A stretch of 64,000 nt of DNA from Palaemon carinicauda (Eukaryota; Arthropoda; Malacostraca; Decapoda; Palaemonidae), in the NCBI RefSeq assembly GCF_036898095.1, contig NC_090736.1:16323689-16387688 (forward strand), written 5' to 3'. Below the pieces are notes generated by a model. The model did not search any database and was not told where the DNA came from. It saw only the letters and a program-made list of their open reading frames with translations. Shown one piece after another: positions 54,511 through 64,000 of the stretch (its first letter is position 1; the number at the start of each line of letters is the position of its first letter). Made by a program: the position numbers and the translations under genes.

Positions 54511-55647
54511 CCCTTGAATAATCTCCACAATGAAAATAAGATTATCCAACTGATATAAAGTTGTGACTAACGAACCGAAACCTCTTTTAGAAATGAATCA
54601 ATCTTTGTAGAGATTTGTATTTCAAAATCACATCAAATGTTTAAAGCTTAAGCCTATGCGAAAAGATTTATTTACATACCGTAGAAATCTCTGTAAGAAA
54701 CTGGAAAATAAAATAATTTTCTTCTCAATGATCGGCAATGTATCTTAGGTCAGTATTGGTGCGAGATGTCAGTACTTCATATAAGTAAAGTTAATCACAC
54801 ATGTAATAATATACTGACATGTAATATTATAAATAGGTGTATTCTTTACATATGTTAGCATAGGTCTTTCATATCAACAAAGGGGATACAATAGCACAGC
54901 AACAGCCATAAGGAAACGAGTTATTCTGCGACAGATTCTTTTTCTGATCACTGAATCCGCGAATTCGTATTTCGCAAGTGTAATGAATAAAGTGAATAAA
55001 TATAATATAAAAGCAATAGCATAAAACTAAGGAATTTATAAACACCAACTATAGATGTTGCCTGATATATTAGACAGGCTCTGGATGTTAGAAGTAAAAG
55101 TATGCAAGCTGTTCTGTCTGTGTAGGAGGTAACTAATGATAATGAATTTTCACCAGATTGCAGCGCTTTGCATCGACTACACTTCTTCTAGTAGTGTGCC
55201 CACAATCATCGTGTTGTTGAGAGAGCAACGAGGAACCTGAAATCTGCAGGACTGTACAATCCCTGGAGCTTATAATCCCGATGTACGAGTTTGAGGGAAA
55301 TATGAGATAGGAGTAAGAGAAGGATTGTTTTTGAAAAGGAATTAACTACAATCACTAGTGCGCCGATTCTCTGTCCCCAAAAAATCATATAAGTTATTTT
55401 ATGTAATTACGTAGTGACGATTTCGTATGGGAGTGTAATTATTGTTGTAAAAACCACTGAATAAGGAAAGAAAACTCTATAAAAGGTTTCTTTGGAGGAT
55501 GGGAGATTTGGTGCTAAATCATTACAGAAGATTTTTAATTTGATTCCATAATGATAATAAATGAAGCATTGCAATTGGGTAAATTAACCTAAGAATGGTT
55601 GCAAATGTTATTGTAAACTTTGTGGGTTATCAGTAGTAATTTTTCCC

Positions 55648-55649
<2 letters not shown>
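54511..55649. other. Non-coding, nothing recognised
   Basis: AT-rich DNA without a supported gene or repeat. Confidence 0.4.
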
Positions 55650-55714
<65 letters not shown>

Positions 55715-55745
55715 CATTATTATTATTACTTGCTAAGCTACAAGT
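55650..55745 (-). repeat. (ATT)n with LINE-tail stub
   Basis: About 26 ATT units followed by acttgctaagctacaag, the very end of the LINE tail in reverse. Confidence 0.85.
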
Positions 55746-56107
55746 AAGCCTAATGATGGTGAAGGCCTGAATATTAGAATCAACTACTGTCAAAAAGCTG
55801 CATGAATGAATTTGGCCATAATGAATAAAAGTTAATTAGCTTTTACTAAATATAACTTTGATGCCTTTCCGATTGTGGGTGATTCAAGCAGATTCTGGTG
55901 ATAATTGAAAGAGATTGTTAGTGTACTTGGCAATTGGCATCCATCACTAACCAATAAAAATCAACATTCATATTTCATAACAAACGAACTATTGAGATCA
56001 ATAGCTGATGAGGATTTAGTGTGAACGTGGAAAGGCGTTGAGTCTCTGAGTCTAATCCACCAGCAATCTAATTTTTAATTATGGAGTAAAAAGAGTTTCC
56101 CCGTTGG

Positions 56108-56113
56108 TCGCTT

Positions 56114-56165
<52 letters not shown>

Positions 56166-56226
56166 GTAATTAAAACATGTTTACTAAGATAATGAATTTT
56201 CCTTTGCATCCCCACCATCTCTTTTT

Positions 56227-56272
<46 letters not shown>

Positions 56273-56349
56273 AAGGTGGTGGGGATACAAAAGGAAAAGT
56301 TATTGTTTTAGCAAACATGTTAAGTTTAATTCCTTCATTTTTATCTCTC

Positions 56350-56407
<58 letters not shown>

Positions 56408-56413
56408 CGAGAA
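56108..56413. repeat. ~300-bp imperfect hairpin with GA/CT arms
   Basis: Left arm: ttgaaagagag, (GA)n (56116-56162), aattaaaacatgtttactaa, ttttcctttgcatccccacc. Right arm is the inverse: ggtggtggggatacaaaagg, agcaaacatgttaagtttaa, (CT)n (56343-56403), ctcttttcgagaa. The centre is another (GA)n at 56228-56273. Arms match at roughly 80% by eye. Confidence 0.8.
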
Positions 56414-56559
56414 CACCCCTTGGGGTTTATTCAGTAATTCCCTTAATTCGTCTCGTATCTCCTTTTCATTGCCAGAAAGTCTGACATCAGACGTGAGTCC
56501 CTGCAATGAGCTGCAACATCCACTGCTCGTTTAACATTGAAACGATGCTTGTTTCTCAG

Positions 56560-56660
56560 GGTTGATTGATTGATTGATTTTGAGTTATCAGGCATCCTGA
56601 CATCGAAGGTTATTGACTCATATCTTTTGTTATAAATAAAGAATAAAAGGAAATTCAATT
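56560..56660 (+). repeat. LINE-tail block (tgattgatt) copy
   Basis: ttgattgattgattgatttt, catcctgacatcgaaggtta, ataaataaagaataaaagga; also present at 8235-8325. Confidence 0.65.
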
Positions 56661-56978
56661 GAAAGCCCTAAGAGCGGAAATGCCCTTATGAAAGTTAAAC
56701 AGCAGAAGTATTGTTTCTCATTGGCGGTCGATAAAGGGAAAAAGGGAGACAAAAAGTGTCAGGGTTCTCTGTTGTGACCAGGAAAGGAAATTGCTCTGCA
56801 TTTCTCATCTCTGGGGAAAATTACCCTCTAGAGATTTTACAGAGACTAATAGATAGATTTGTACCGGATATCGTTGGAGAAATTTATTCTTTCTGTTTAC
56901 AAAAATAGCAAGCAGACTTTGACTGATAAATTTGTAGACTAATATTTGAAATATAATTTGGAGGGAAATGTGTGTGTC

Positions 56979-57015
56979 CATATATATATATATATATATA
57001 TATATACTTATATAT
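56979..57015 (+). repeat. (AT)n microsatellite
   Basis: atatat run with a short ctt interruption. Confidence 0.9.
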
Positions 57016-57099
57016 ATTTCAAATAAGCCATATATATTAATGCATTAAAGTCTGGATTCCCTTTACGACCTCAAGATCAGAGCCCCAGACGAAATCACT

Positions 57100-57187
57100 C
57101 AAAGACTATAGTATCTGACCGGCCGGGTTTCAAACCCTGGTCCAGGATACTTGTATGACATTGACCTTATCCCTTAGCCACGAAGAA
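57100..57187 (-). repeat. Second tRNA-like SINE head
   Basis: On the minus strand: cttcgtggctaagggataag, A-box-like, and about 45 bp later cagggtttgaaacccggcc, B-box-like (GGTTTGAAACC). Different from the SINE family at 45655. Confidence 0.45.
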
Positions 57188-57189
57188 AG

Positions 57190-57220
<31 letters not shown>

Positions 57221-57377
57221 CATATATATATTTAAATATATATATATATATATATATATACATATGTATATGCATATATATACATGCACACAATCTCTCT
57301 CTCTCTCTATATATATATATATGTATATATAAACTCATATATACAAACACACTATATATAAACTTACATACATACAT

Positions 57378-57410
<33 letters not shown>

Positions 57411-57412
57411 CA
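57190..57412 (+). repeat. Compound (AT)n/(CA)n/(CT)n microsatellite
   Basis: Alternating atatat, tacatacata, acacac and ctctct tracts. Open frames here are repeat artefacts. Confidence 0.95.
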
Positions 57413-57767
57413 CACAAGTGCAAGAGAGGTGAAAAACACTCTTTCCGTAACAAATGTCGAATACCAATATTTAAAAGATTGCAAAAAGCAGCAAAACTCT
57501 GAAGTTGGCGGCTCCGGTCCTTCGACTATTTCCTGCCATTTTGAATCCAGTAGGTAATAAAGCCGGGCGTCGAAAAGTCAACAGCTTTCGATTGTATACA
57601 AATATAAATCCGGTTAGAATTGGATTCAACCAAAGCCCTAAAAGAGGGATTTGGCCCAACGGATTTTTATGAAAAAATTAATGGAATTTGTTAATCCTGT
57701 TTCCAGCCAGGTCACAAAACAATGATCGGAGAAAAGTTTATTTTGGAGGAAATTCACACCGACATTG

Positions 57768-57768
57768 G

Positions 57769-57811
<43 letters not shown>
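57768..57811 (+). repeat. (CT)n microsatellite
   Basis: About 21 pure ct units. Confidence 0.97.
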
Positions 57812-57815
<4 letters not shown>

Positions 57816-58162
57816 AAATATATAATTGATTAGAAAAAAGAATTAATAGGGGTAAATGACCATAAATGTATAAAATAATTTTTATCTAAAATGCAAGGAT
57901 ATCTCAAGACGACTACTTTTGGATCCAGATATTCTGGACTATTTTGACTATTCTCTTGAAGTTACTATCTACATTGCATATATTTCATGAATTATCGGTG
58001 AAGAGACTATGACATTCATTCCCAGCTGACTGTGGGAACACGGTATAAGAAATAGAATTCCGTATACTGGAGATAAAACTGATTCTTTCCCCCCTTTTTC
58101 CCCTATTCCATCTGATTCAACCTCACGTCACCCATCTCATTAGCCTGTAAAATATCTATCTA

Positions 58163-58478
58163 AAAGTTTAAAAGGCCACTCACGAATGACGGAGACAAGG
58201 TGTAGCGACAATGCCCTCTAGCTAGCTGGACAATGTCCTAAAGACTGGCCATATATAAATATATATGGACAGCGCCCAAGACCCTCTCCACCCAACTAAG
58301 ACCAGTGAGGGCCAGGCAATGTCAGTAGGTAGACCTATAGGTTCCCCCAAACTCCCCATACTTATCTCACTAGGATGGTGAGTTTGCAGACACTACAAGA
58401 AACTATCGAGCTTGATATGAACTCGAACCCCAGTCTGGAAAATCGCTAGGTAGGGACGTTTTCACTGGACACCATAAT
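58163..58478 (-). repeat. tRNA-derived SINE copy
   Basis: Reverse orientation, long form: aaaggccactcacgaatgac, cctctccacccaactaagac, agggccaggcaatg, ggatggtgagtttgcagaca, and the B-box remnant actcgaacccc near 58420. Confidence 0.82.
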
Positions 58479-59176
58479 AAGTAATCTATATGAAGACAAA
58501 ATCATTATTTACAAACTGTTCTCGACGGATATATATTAAAAAACAGGCAGTAATGTATAGATTTTTTTTATGGAGGAATTCTGGACCGTTCAAAGACCTG
58601 GCGTAATTGAAGAAAAAAAAAAAAAGTTCAAGAGGAAAGAAGCTGTGTAGGAAGATGGAAGAAAAGAAGCGGAAAAGAGTATAAAGTAAAAGGCTAGAAG
58701 GTAGACGATATGGCCTATTAGCAATGACTAGATTGCACCGTGTGAGGTACACTGTCAGCGCTACCCTATTACGGGAGGATTTTTTTCCATGGCTAATCAG
58801 TTGATCGTAATCCAAGATGGAGGATCGATAGACAAATAGAAAATTGAGTAGACAGACTTCCCTAGGAGAATCCGAATCTAAACCTGGTGGGACAAAAAGA
58901 CAATCTCCAAGGAAATTCCTAGAGACTGTAAACCAAAAGGGAAGACTGATTCCAGGCTAACCACACAATAATTCCCATTCCAGTTCCATGATAACGATTG
59001 TGAAAGTTTTCCAAACTCCAGATGAAGTCGGTAACTTTTTAACGAGATTTGATGTAGGACAAAACTCGGAGAGATTTTGCCCACTGATCTACAAATGGAA
59101 TTGCTACGATGATTGGACGAAATTACTCCGACATGAATTAGTTATCGGAAATTAGCCTTTGGGATTCAGTCCTCTT

Positions 59177-59179
<3 letters not shown>

Positions 59180-59231
<52 letters not shown>

Positions 59232-59268
59232 GATTATCAGTAAGATATTTTGTAAAGTTGTTTATCTC

Positions 59269-59353
<85 letters not shown>
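59180..59353 (+). repeat. (GA)n and (ATT)n/(AGT)n tracts
   Basis: (GA)n at 59180-59228, then (ATT)n at 59268-59309 passing directly into (AGT)n to 59353, next to the left edge of duplication copy 2. Confidence 0.95.
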
Positions 59354-59354
<1 letters not shown>

Positions 59355-60157
59355 ACATAAAAGATTTATATTTGTGGAATAAAAAACTTCAGAATTTTTG
59401 TGATTACCTATTTTGTCTTAAAAAAATTGCCATCAAATAAAAACTAGAAATCAAATCTATAGATTGAAACATACCTTGGCATCTATCATATTCAATCATA
59501 GCTGAAACCATTCAAAGAAAACCCCTACTACAAACATCTATTAAAGTATCATGAGATAAACCTATCAAAATTTTTTACTCCGGACTTGGAAGTTGCCTTA
59601 AACTCCCTTTGAAAAGATAATAAAAAAGAAAAGCCTGGAGCAAAGCTGGAGCAAAGTGCATTTCGTCGAGCTAAAAACCATTCCATCTCATCATCTCTGG
59701 AAAGTGGCAAAGTTTCGTGGTTATAGCTCAACATTCCGGAATATTACCAACCATTTCTCTCTCATAATATCACGCCCATTCAGGAAAACTTTTGGACAAG
59801 TTAAACCTATTTTCGCTTGTTTTAAATAAATATATTAAGGCCTTTGCATACAAACATACATCCAATATACAATTTAATAGTAAACGAGCAATATGCAGTG
59901 TGAAGTATTGAATGCTTTCGAACGAACATGATAAAATGAAATTGGAGGTACTGTAGAGAGTAGGGTTCCCCTGCTGTATAGGACTTGGAAAAAAAAAAAA
60001 AGCTCTGAAAGTAAGTAAATTAAGTAAATGTATACATGGCTATGAATACTGTACATATATTAATTTCTTAACACAATACCGGTATCTTCAAAAAGAAATA
60101 CTCCCCTAGTTCAAATTCCATCCTCATAATAGGTAGAGAGATATACAGTAGTTGGAA

Positions 60158-60360
60158 AGGCTTGTGTTGGCTTGTTGGTGATATACTTGCCTGGTGATCG
60201 CCAGACTGGGGTTCGAGTCCCGCTCAAACTCGTTAGTTCCTTTGATCGCTGCAATCTCACCATCCTTATGAGCTAAGCATGGATAGTTTGGGGGAGCCTA
60301 TAGGTCAAACTACAGGGCCATTGCCTGGCCCTCCCTGGTCCTAGCTTGGGTGGAGAGTGG
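60158..60360 (+). repeat. tRNA-derived SINE copy (in duplicate)
   Basis: B box ggttcgagtcc at 60210-60220. Same position within the duplicated block as 45655-45865, so the SINE insertion predates the duplication. Confidence 0.85.
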
Positions 60361-60853
60361 GTTTTACCCCCTAATGACAAAAGATAAACATTGGCTTGTT
60401 ACTCTGACCCAGGTAATTCTGAACGTCAACAATGGTGACATGTCAGCCTTAAAGCCTTTTCTTGTCAATGATAAGTTGCTAATAATAAACCGTATGATTT
60501 TACATAATCTAACGTGAAAAAAGAAGATTTTAAGTTAAGGAACAGACTCGATTTTATAATAAATAGACAGTTTGTTAATTAGGAGTAACTGAATAAACTC
60601 ATTTATTTTTGAGAGCCAAAAGGGGGAAAACTAGACTGACGTGTAAGTATCAATCTAATAAATATTATTCATCGACTATATTTTTTTCCGGAAGGACGTG
60701 CATCGGATATAATCTGCAAGGCACTTGGTACTGCAGACAGAAATGTGTGGTGCTTCATCATGAGTATATGCAAACATTGGTACTTCGCGTACATAGTAAA
60801 AAATAATAGGCATTTCTCATAAAAAAAATATATCTTGTGATCGATAATAGAGC

Positions 60854-60857
<4 letters not shown>

Positions 60858-60900
<43 letters not shown>
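60858..60900 (+). repeat. (CT)n microsatellite
   Basis: About 20 units; counterpart of 46366-46440. Confidence 0.97.
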
Positions 60901-60901
<1 letters not shown>

Positions 60902-61135
60902 CTTCACTAAGAGCACCAGGGTGCTTTTTGTTTATCAGCTATATTGAAATTGCCTCGGAAACATAAACAAAAACACAAATAAACAACGAAATGTGTCCTC
61001 ATAACAAAGAAACTGGAGCGATCGGGTAAGATAACCGATTAAAACCAGAAATGGTGAGGTCCTTGAAGAAGATTGCAAGTTGCTAAAAACATGTAGGTCG
61101 CTATAAAAATAGAAGTTCCAAATCATCTCTAATTG

Positions 61136-61440
61136 GAAGGAGGTTATGTTTTCACCCTTGTTTGTTTTTGTGAATAACTTTACGGCCACAATTTTGCTCA
61201 CAGAGTGGTGGAACTTTCATGGATTAATATCTATGTTGTAGACGTAGGAGTGATTCAATTTTCAAAATCCTAGGTCAAAGGTTAATGTCAAGGTCGACCG
61301 AATCAATATTAACCTTGACCCCAAATTCGCATATGGTTGTCACAGATACTTGAAATACAATTGATTCTGGAAAAGGCAAGCTAGTTTCGCGAAATAAGCT
61401 GCCGTGGTCGAGGTCTGCACTCTCGAGTGCTTTTCTAGTT
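61136..61440 (+). repeat. Dispersed repeat with AGGTCA motifs (in duplicate)
   Basis: ggaaggaggttatgttttca to cactctcgagtgcttttcta; retains ctaggtcaaaggtta and gtcaaggtcgacc. Confidence 0.7.
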
Positions 61441-61879
61441 AGCTATGTATGGTCTAACGAATTTTAAAGCGTCATATCAACAGAGGTATTTATTTCCACG
61501 TTGGTTAGACCTTGTCCATTTTCAAGAGGCAACTTTAAACTTTCTTGTTTTCTAAATGCTTCGATAAAATGGATTTGACAATAATCGACCCATGTGAAGT
61601 GTGAAATGACGAATGCACTGGAGTGGGATTTCCTCGCCGTATAGGACCAGAAAAGCAGCCCTTGGAGTGAATTAATGCTTTGCCCTCTTGCATAACGTAA
61701 ATTTAATGAAGAATAACACGATTCGATGGGAAAAAACGTTTATCACTTCGAGTGATGTTAGAGATGGAACAAACCATATCGCTAAAATAACTAAATATGC
61801 CAACAGGAATTACATAGGTTTAGATTTCGCTGTTGCTGGTTGACTTTTTGCGTGCATGCGTGCGTGTTTGTGTCCCACA

Positions 61880-62027
61880 TATTATTATTATTATTATTAC
61901 TTGCTAAGCTACCCCCCTAGTTGGAAAAGCGGGATGCTATAAGCCCAGGAGCTCCAACAGGGAAAATAGCCCAGTGAGGAAAGGAAACGAAGGAAAAATA
62001 AAATATCTTAAGAACAGTAACATTAAA

Positions 62028-62030
<3 letters not shown>
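61880..62030 (-). repeat. LINE 3'-tail copy with (ATT)n
   Basis: attattatta.., acttgctaagctaccccc, gaaaagcgggatgctataag, ccagtgaggaaaggaaacga; counterpart of 47428-47596. Confidence 0.87.
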
Positions 62031-62066
<36 letters not shown>

Positions 62067-62080
62067 TCACAGTTAGAAGT

Positions 62081-62124
<44 letters not shown>

Positions 62125-62181
62125 TCACAGTTAGAAGTAACAGAGAGAGAGAGAGAGAGAGGGGGGGTCACAGTTAGAAGT

Positions 62182-62221
<40 letters not shown>

Positions 62222-62235
62222 TCACAGTTAGAAGT

Positions 62236-62274
<39 letters not shown>
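62030..62274 (+). repeat. Higher-order (GA)n array with spacer
   Basis: (GA)n blocks alternate four times with gggggtcacagttagaagta + acag. Copy 1 (47597-47658) has plain (GA)n at this place, so the spacers arose after, or were lost since, the duplication. Confidence 0.93.
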
Positions 62275-62278
<4 letters not shown>

Positions 62279-62547
62279 TAAAGATGAGCGATCCGTGACA
62301 AATCCTTTCCACCAAAGTGTCTAGATCCGGATCCTTCCGAAAACAGTCACGTGATACGACCTTTGGGTTGGATATATGGATTTTTGGACTATAATGCCAG
62401 GCGATGGGGCCTGAGAGGCCCAACCGCCTGACATAAATCTCTGAATAGTTTATATATGAAATATCTGTTTTAATGTAGTTAATGTTTTTTGTTTAAATAT
62501 TTTATTTTAATTGTTGATTATTTCTTAACTGGGCTACATCTAGGTGG

Positions 62548-62556
<9 letters not shown>

Positions 62557-62609
<53 letters not shown>

Positions 62610-62640
62610 TATAACAACAACAACAACAACAACAACAACG
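62557..62640 (+). repeat. (AAT)n and (CAA)n tracts
   Basis: (AAT)n to about 62608, tatataa, then (caa)n. Confidence 0.95.
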
Positions 62641-62869
62641 ACAATGATCATGATAATGACAATAATAATAATAATGCAACGGGGAAATATCCTTGGTAAA
62701 ATGTTCGTGAAAATCGAGACTGTACTCTTCGCGGAAGTCTGTTACCAACAGAAAAACACGAACAAATAGAAACAAAGACAAACACATAAAATATAAAAAT
62801 AAAAACTACTACTGTAGGGCGGGGGGGGGGGGAGGTGTCAATGACTCCAGTGCCCCTCATGTGATGCAC

Positions 62870-63020
62870 TGTACGCATAGCTTTTTGGTCTTTAATCCCA
62901 CTTTTTGAACTTCTTGTCTCCCTCGTTCCCTCTTCCTTTCTTCCAGCCATATATCCTAAACCTTTGAAACTCAATGGCCCCCCTGACCCCAACATCGGGC
63001 AATGTGACCCAAATTCATAA
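62870..63020 (+). repeat. SINE-like family copy (in duplicate)
   Basis: Counterpart of 48290-48440, nearly identical. Confidence 0.7.
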
Positions 63021-63054
63021 ATGAATAGAAACCCAAAACATGAACCTCACAGTC

Positions 63055-63057
<3 letters not shown>

Positions 63058-63101
<44 letters not shown>

Positions 63102-63122
63102 CCTCACAGTTAGAATTAACAG

Positions 63123-63164
<42 letters not shown>

Positions 63165-63184
63165 CTCACAGTTAGAAATAACAG

Positions 63185-63224
<40 letters not shown>

Positions 63225-63244
63225 CTAACAGTTAGAAATAACAG

Positions 63245-63278
<34 letters not shown>

Positions 63279-63298
63279 CTCACAGTTAGAAATAACAG

Positions 63299-63336
<38 letters not shown>
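63058..63336 (+). repeat. Higher-order (GA)n array, ~60-bp units
   Basis: Five (GA)n blocks separated by four spacers aacct(c/a)acagttagaa + (a/t)taacagtgca. Copy 1 has only one spacer. Confidence 0.95.
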
Positions 63337-63340
<4 letters not shown>

Positions 63341-63706
63341 TGGGCCTAACAAACACTCCAGCTTGAAACTAATCGCAAAGGCTTTGCTTGGATTCTGAAA
63401 CCGGCGAGATAAGCAAAAAAGCAAATGGTGCATTCAAACAAAATACGAGTCTTTCTCAGATAACGGCCTGGTCTTTTGTGTAACATCAGCATACTACAAA
63501 TAAAGACTTCGGATTTGTTAAGAAAACATGACTATGCTGTGTCGGAAAAATCCTTCTTCTTATTTCAAGCCTTTATTTCTAGGGCATTATAGTTATTTTT
63601 TATTCCAAACGTTTATAACTACGATTTTTCTTCGTAAAAATGTAGTTTTATTACTTCATTTGTGATTAAAAAAATTTTCCCTCATGCTTATACTTTTGTT
63701 TTATTT
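63337..63706. other. Non-coding, nothing recognised
   Basis: AT-rich, no supported feature. Confidence 0.4.
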
Positions 63707-63834
63707 ATTTTAATGTTACTGTTCTTGAAATATTTGATTTTTCCTTGTTTCCTTTCTTCACTAGGCTATTTTTCCTGTTGGAGCCCCTGGGCTTATCGCA
63801 TCCTGCTTTTCCAACAAAGGTTGTACGTTAGCAA

Positions 63835-63897
<63 letters not shown>

Positions 63898-63898
63898 G
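63707..63898 (+). repeat. LINE 3'-tail copy with (AAT)n end
   Basis: taatgttactgttcttgaaa, ttggagcccctgggcttatc, gcatcctgcttttccaac, gttagcaagt, then (AAT)n 63837-63898. Confidence 0.88.
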
Positions 63899-64000
63899 CT
63901 CGACGAGGATCAGAATTGTGGTAATAGGTTAGCTATCATATTACCCATACATTTAGGAAAATGAAAATTGTTTAGGTAGAATGGCTAATGCGAAAAAACG

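Larger units (their letters stand above)
59351..63340 (+). repeat. Direct duplication, copy 2 (~3.9 kb)
   Basis: Same order and orientation as 44930-48690. Offset grows from ~14.42 kb on the left to ~14.58 kb on the right through small indels, mostly in microsatellites. About 55 extra bases near 59390-59445, and loss of the agattcatcagca segment within the SINE. Confidence 0.9.

Noticed and set aside
57174..57467. 97-codon minus-strand frame rich in Tyr, Ile and Cys
   Set aside because: Derived from the compound (AT)n/(CA)n microsatellite.

Overview
This is a eukaryotic, animal genomic window with one partial host gene in a sea of repeats. Very abundant (GA)n/(CT)n and (AAT)n microsatellites, tRNA-derived SINEs, an (AAT)n-tailed LINE family, tyrosine-recombinase (DIRS-type) retrotransposons and short introns-with-repeats structure point to an arthropod, most likely a decapod crustacean (shrimp, prawn or crab). 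That assignment is an inference from repeat content and the SHPRH-like gene; no marker gene fixes the species.

Layout. 211-5539: degenerate DIRS-type element (DE1, + strand). 5584-5768: foldback MITE. 6656-9300: fragments of a LINE (- strand) with a second LINE piece nested in it. 9551-16191: second DIRS element (DE2, +), with a hAT transposase remnant and a low-complexity Gag-like ORF. 17052-23979: the last two exons of a SHPRH-type SNF2 helicase / E3 ubiquitin ligase gene (+), split by a 5.9 kb intron that holds a 63-bp minisatellite and a LINE tail. Because the first visible exon starts at a 3' splice site, everything from 1 to 17051 is probably one huge SHPRH intron. 25487-30080: degenerate DIRS element (DE4, +). 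30258-33044: broken Tigger/pogo DNA transposon (+). 33400-36440: SINE copies. 36441-42976: nearly intact DIRS element (DE3, - strand) with Gag-like, RT/RNase H and tyrosine recombinase ORFs. 42977-64000: gene-free, microsatellite-rich DNA with a MITE (51231-51655), several SINEs, a 300-bp hairpin (about 56108-56413) and a ~3.7 kb direct duplication (44930-48690 copied at 59351-63340).

How it fits together. All four DIRS elements have the same terminal plan: inverted terminal repeats plus an internal complementary region (ICR) next to the right repeat whose two halves are complementary to the left and right outer ends, as expected for DIRS replication through a circle. DE2 and DE3 are one lineage, DE1 and DE4 another. 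DE2 has apparently identical inverted repeats (recent insertion) but wrecked coding, whereas DE3 is nearly intact; the simplest reading is that broken DIRS copies are moved in trans by intact relatives. The most interesting items are this inferred trans-mobilisation, the long open reading frame overlapping RT/RNase H in DE3, a Cys-rich N-terminal Gag motif shared by the two DIRS lineages, and the duplicated 3.7 kb block. I found no bacterial-type system, CRISPR array, tRNA or rRNA gene.
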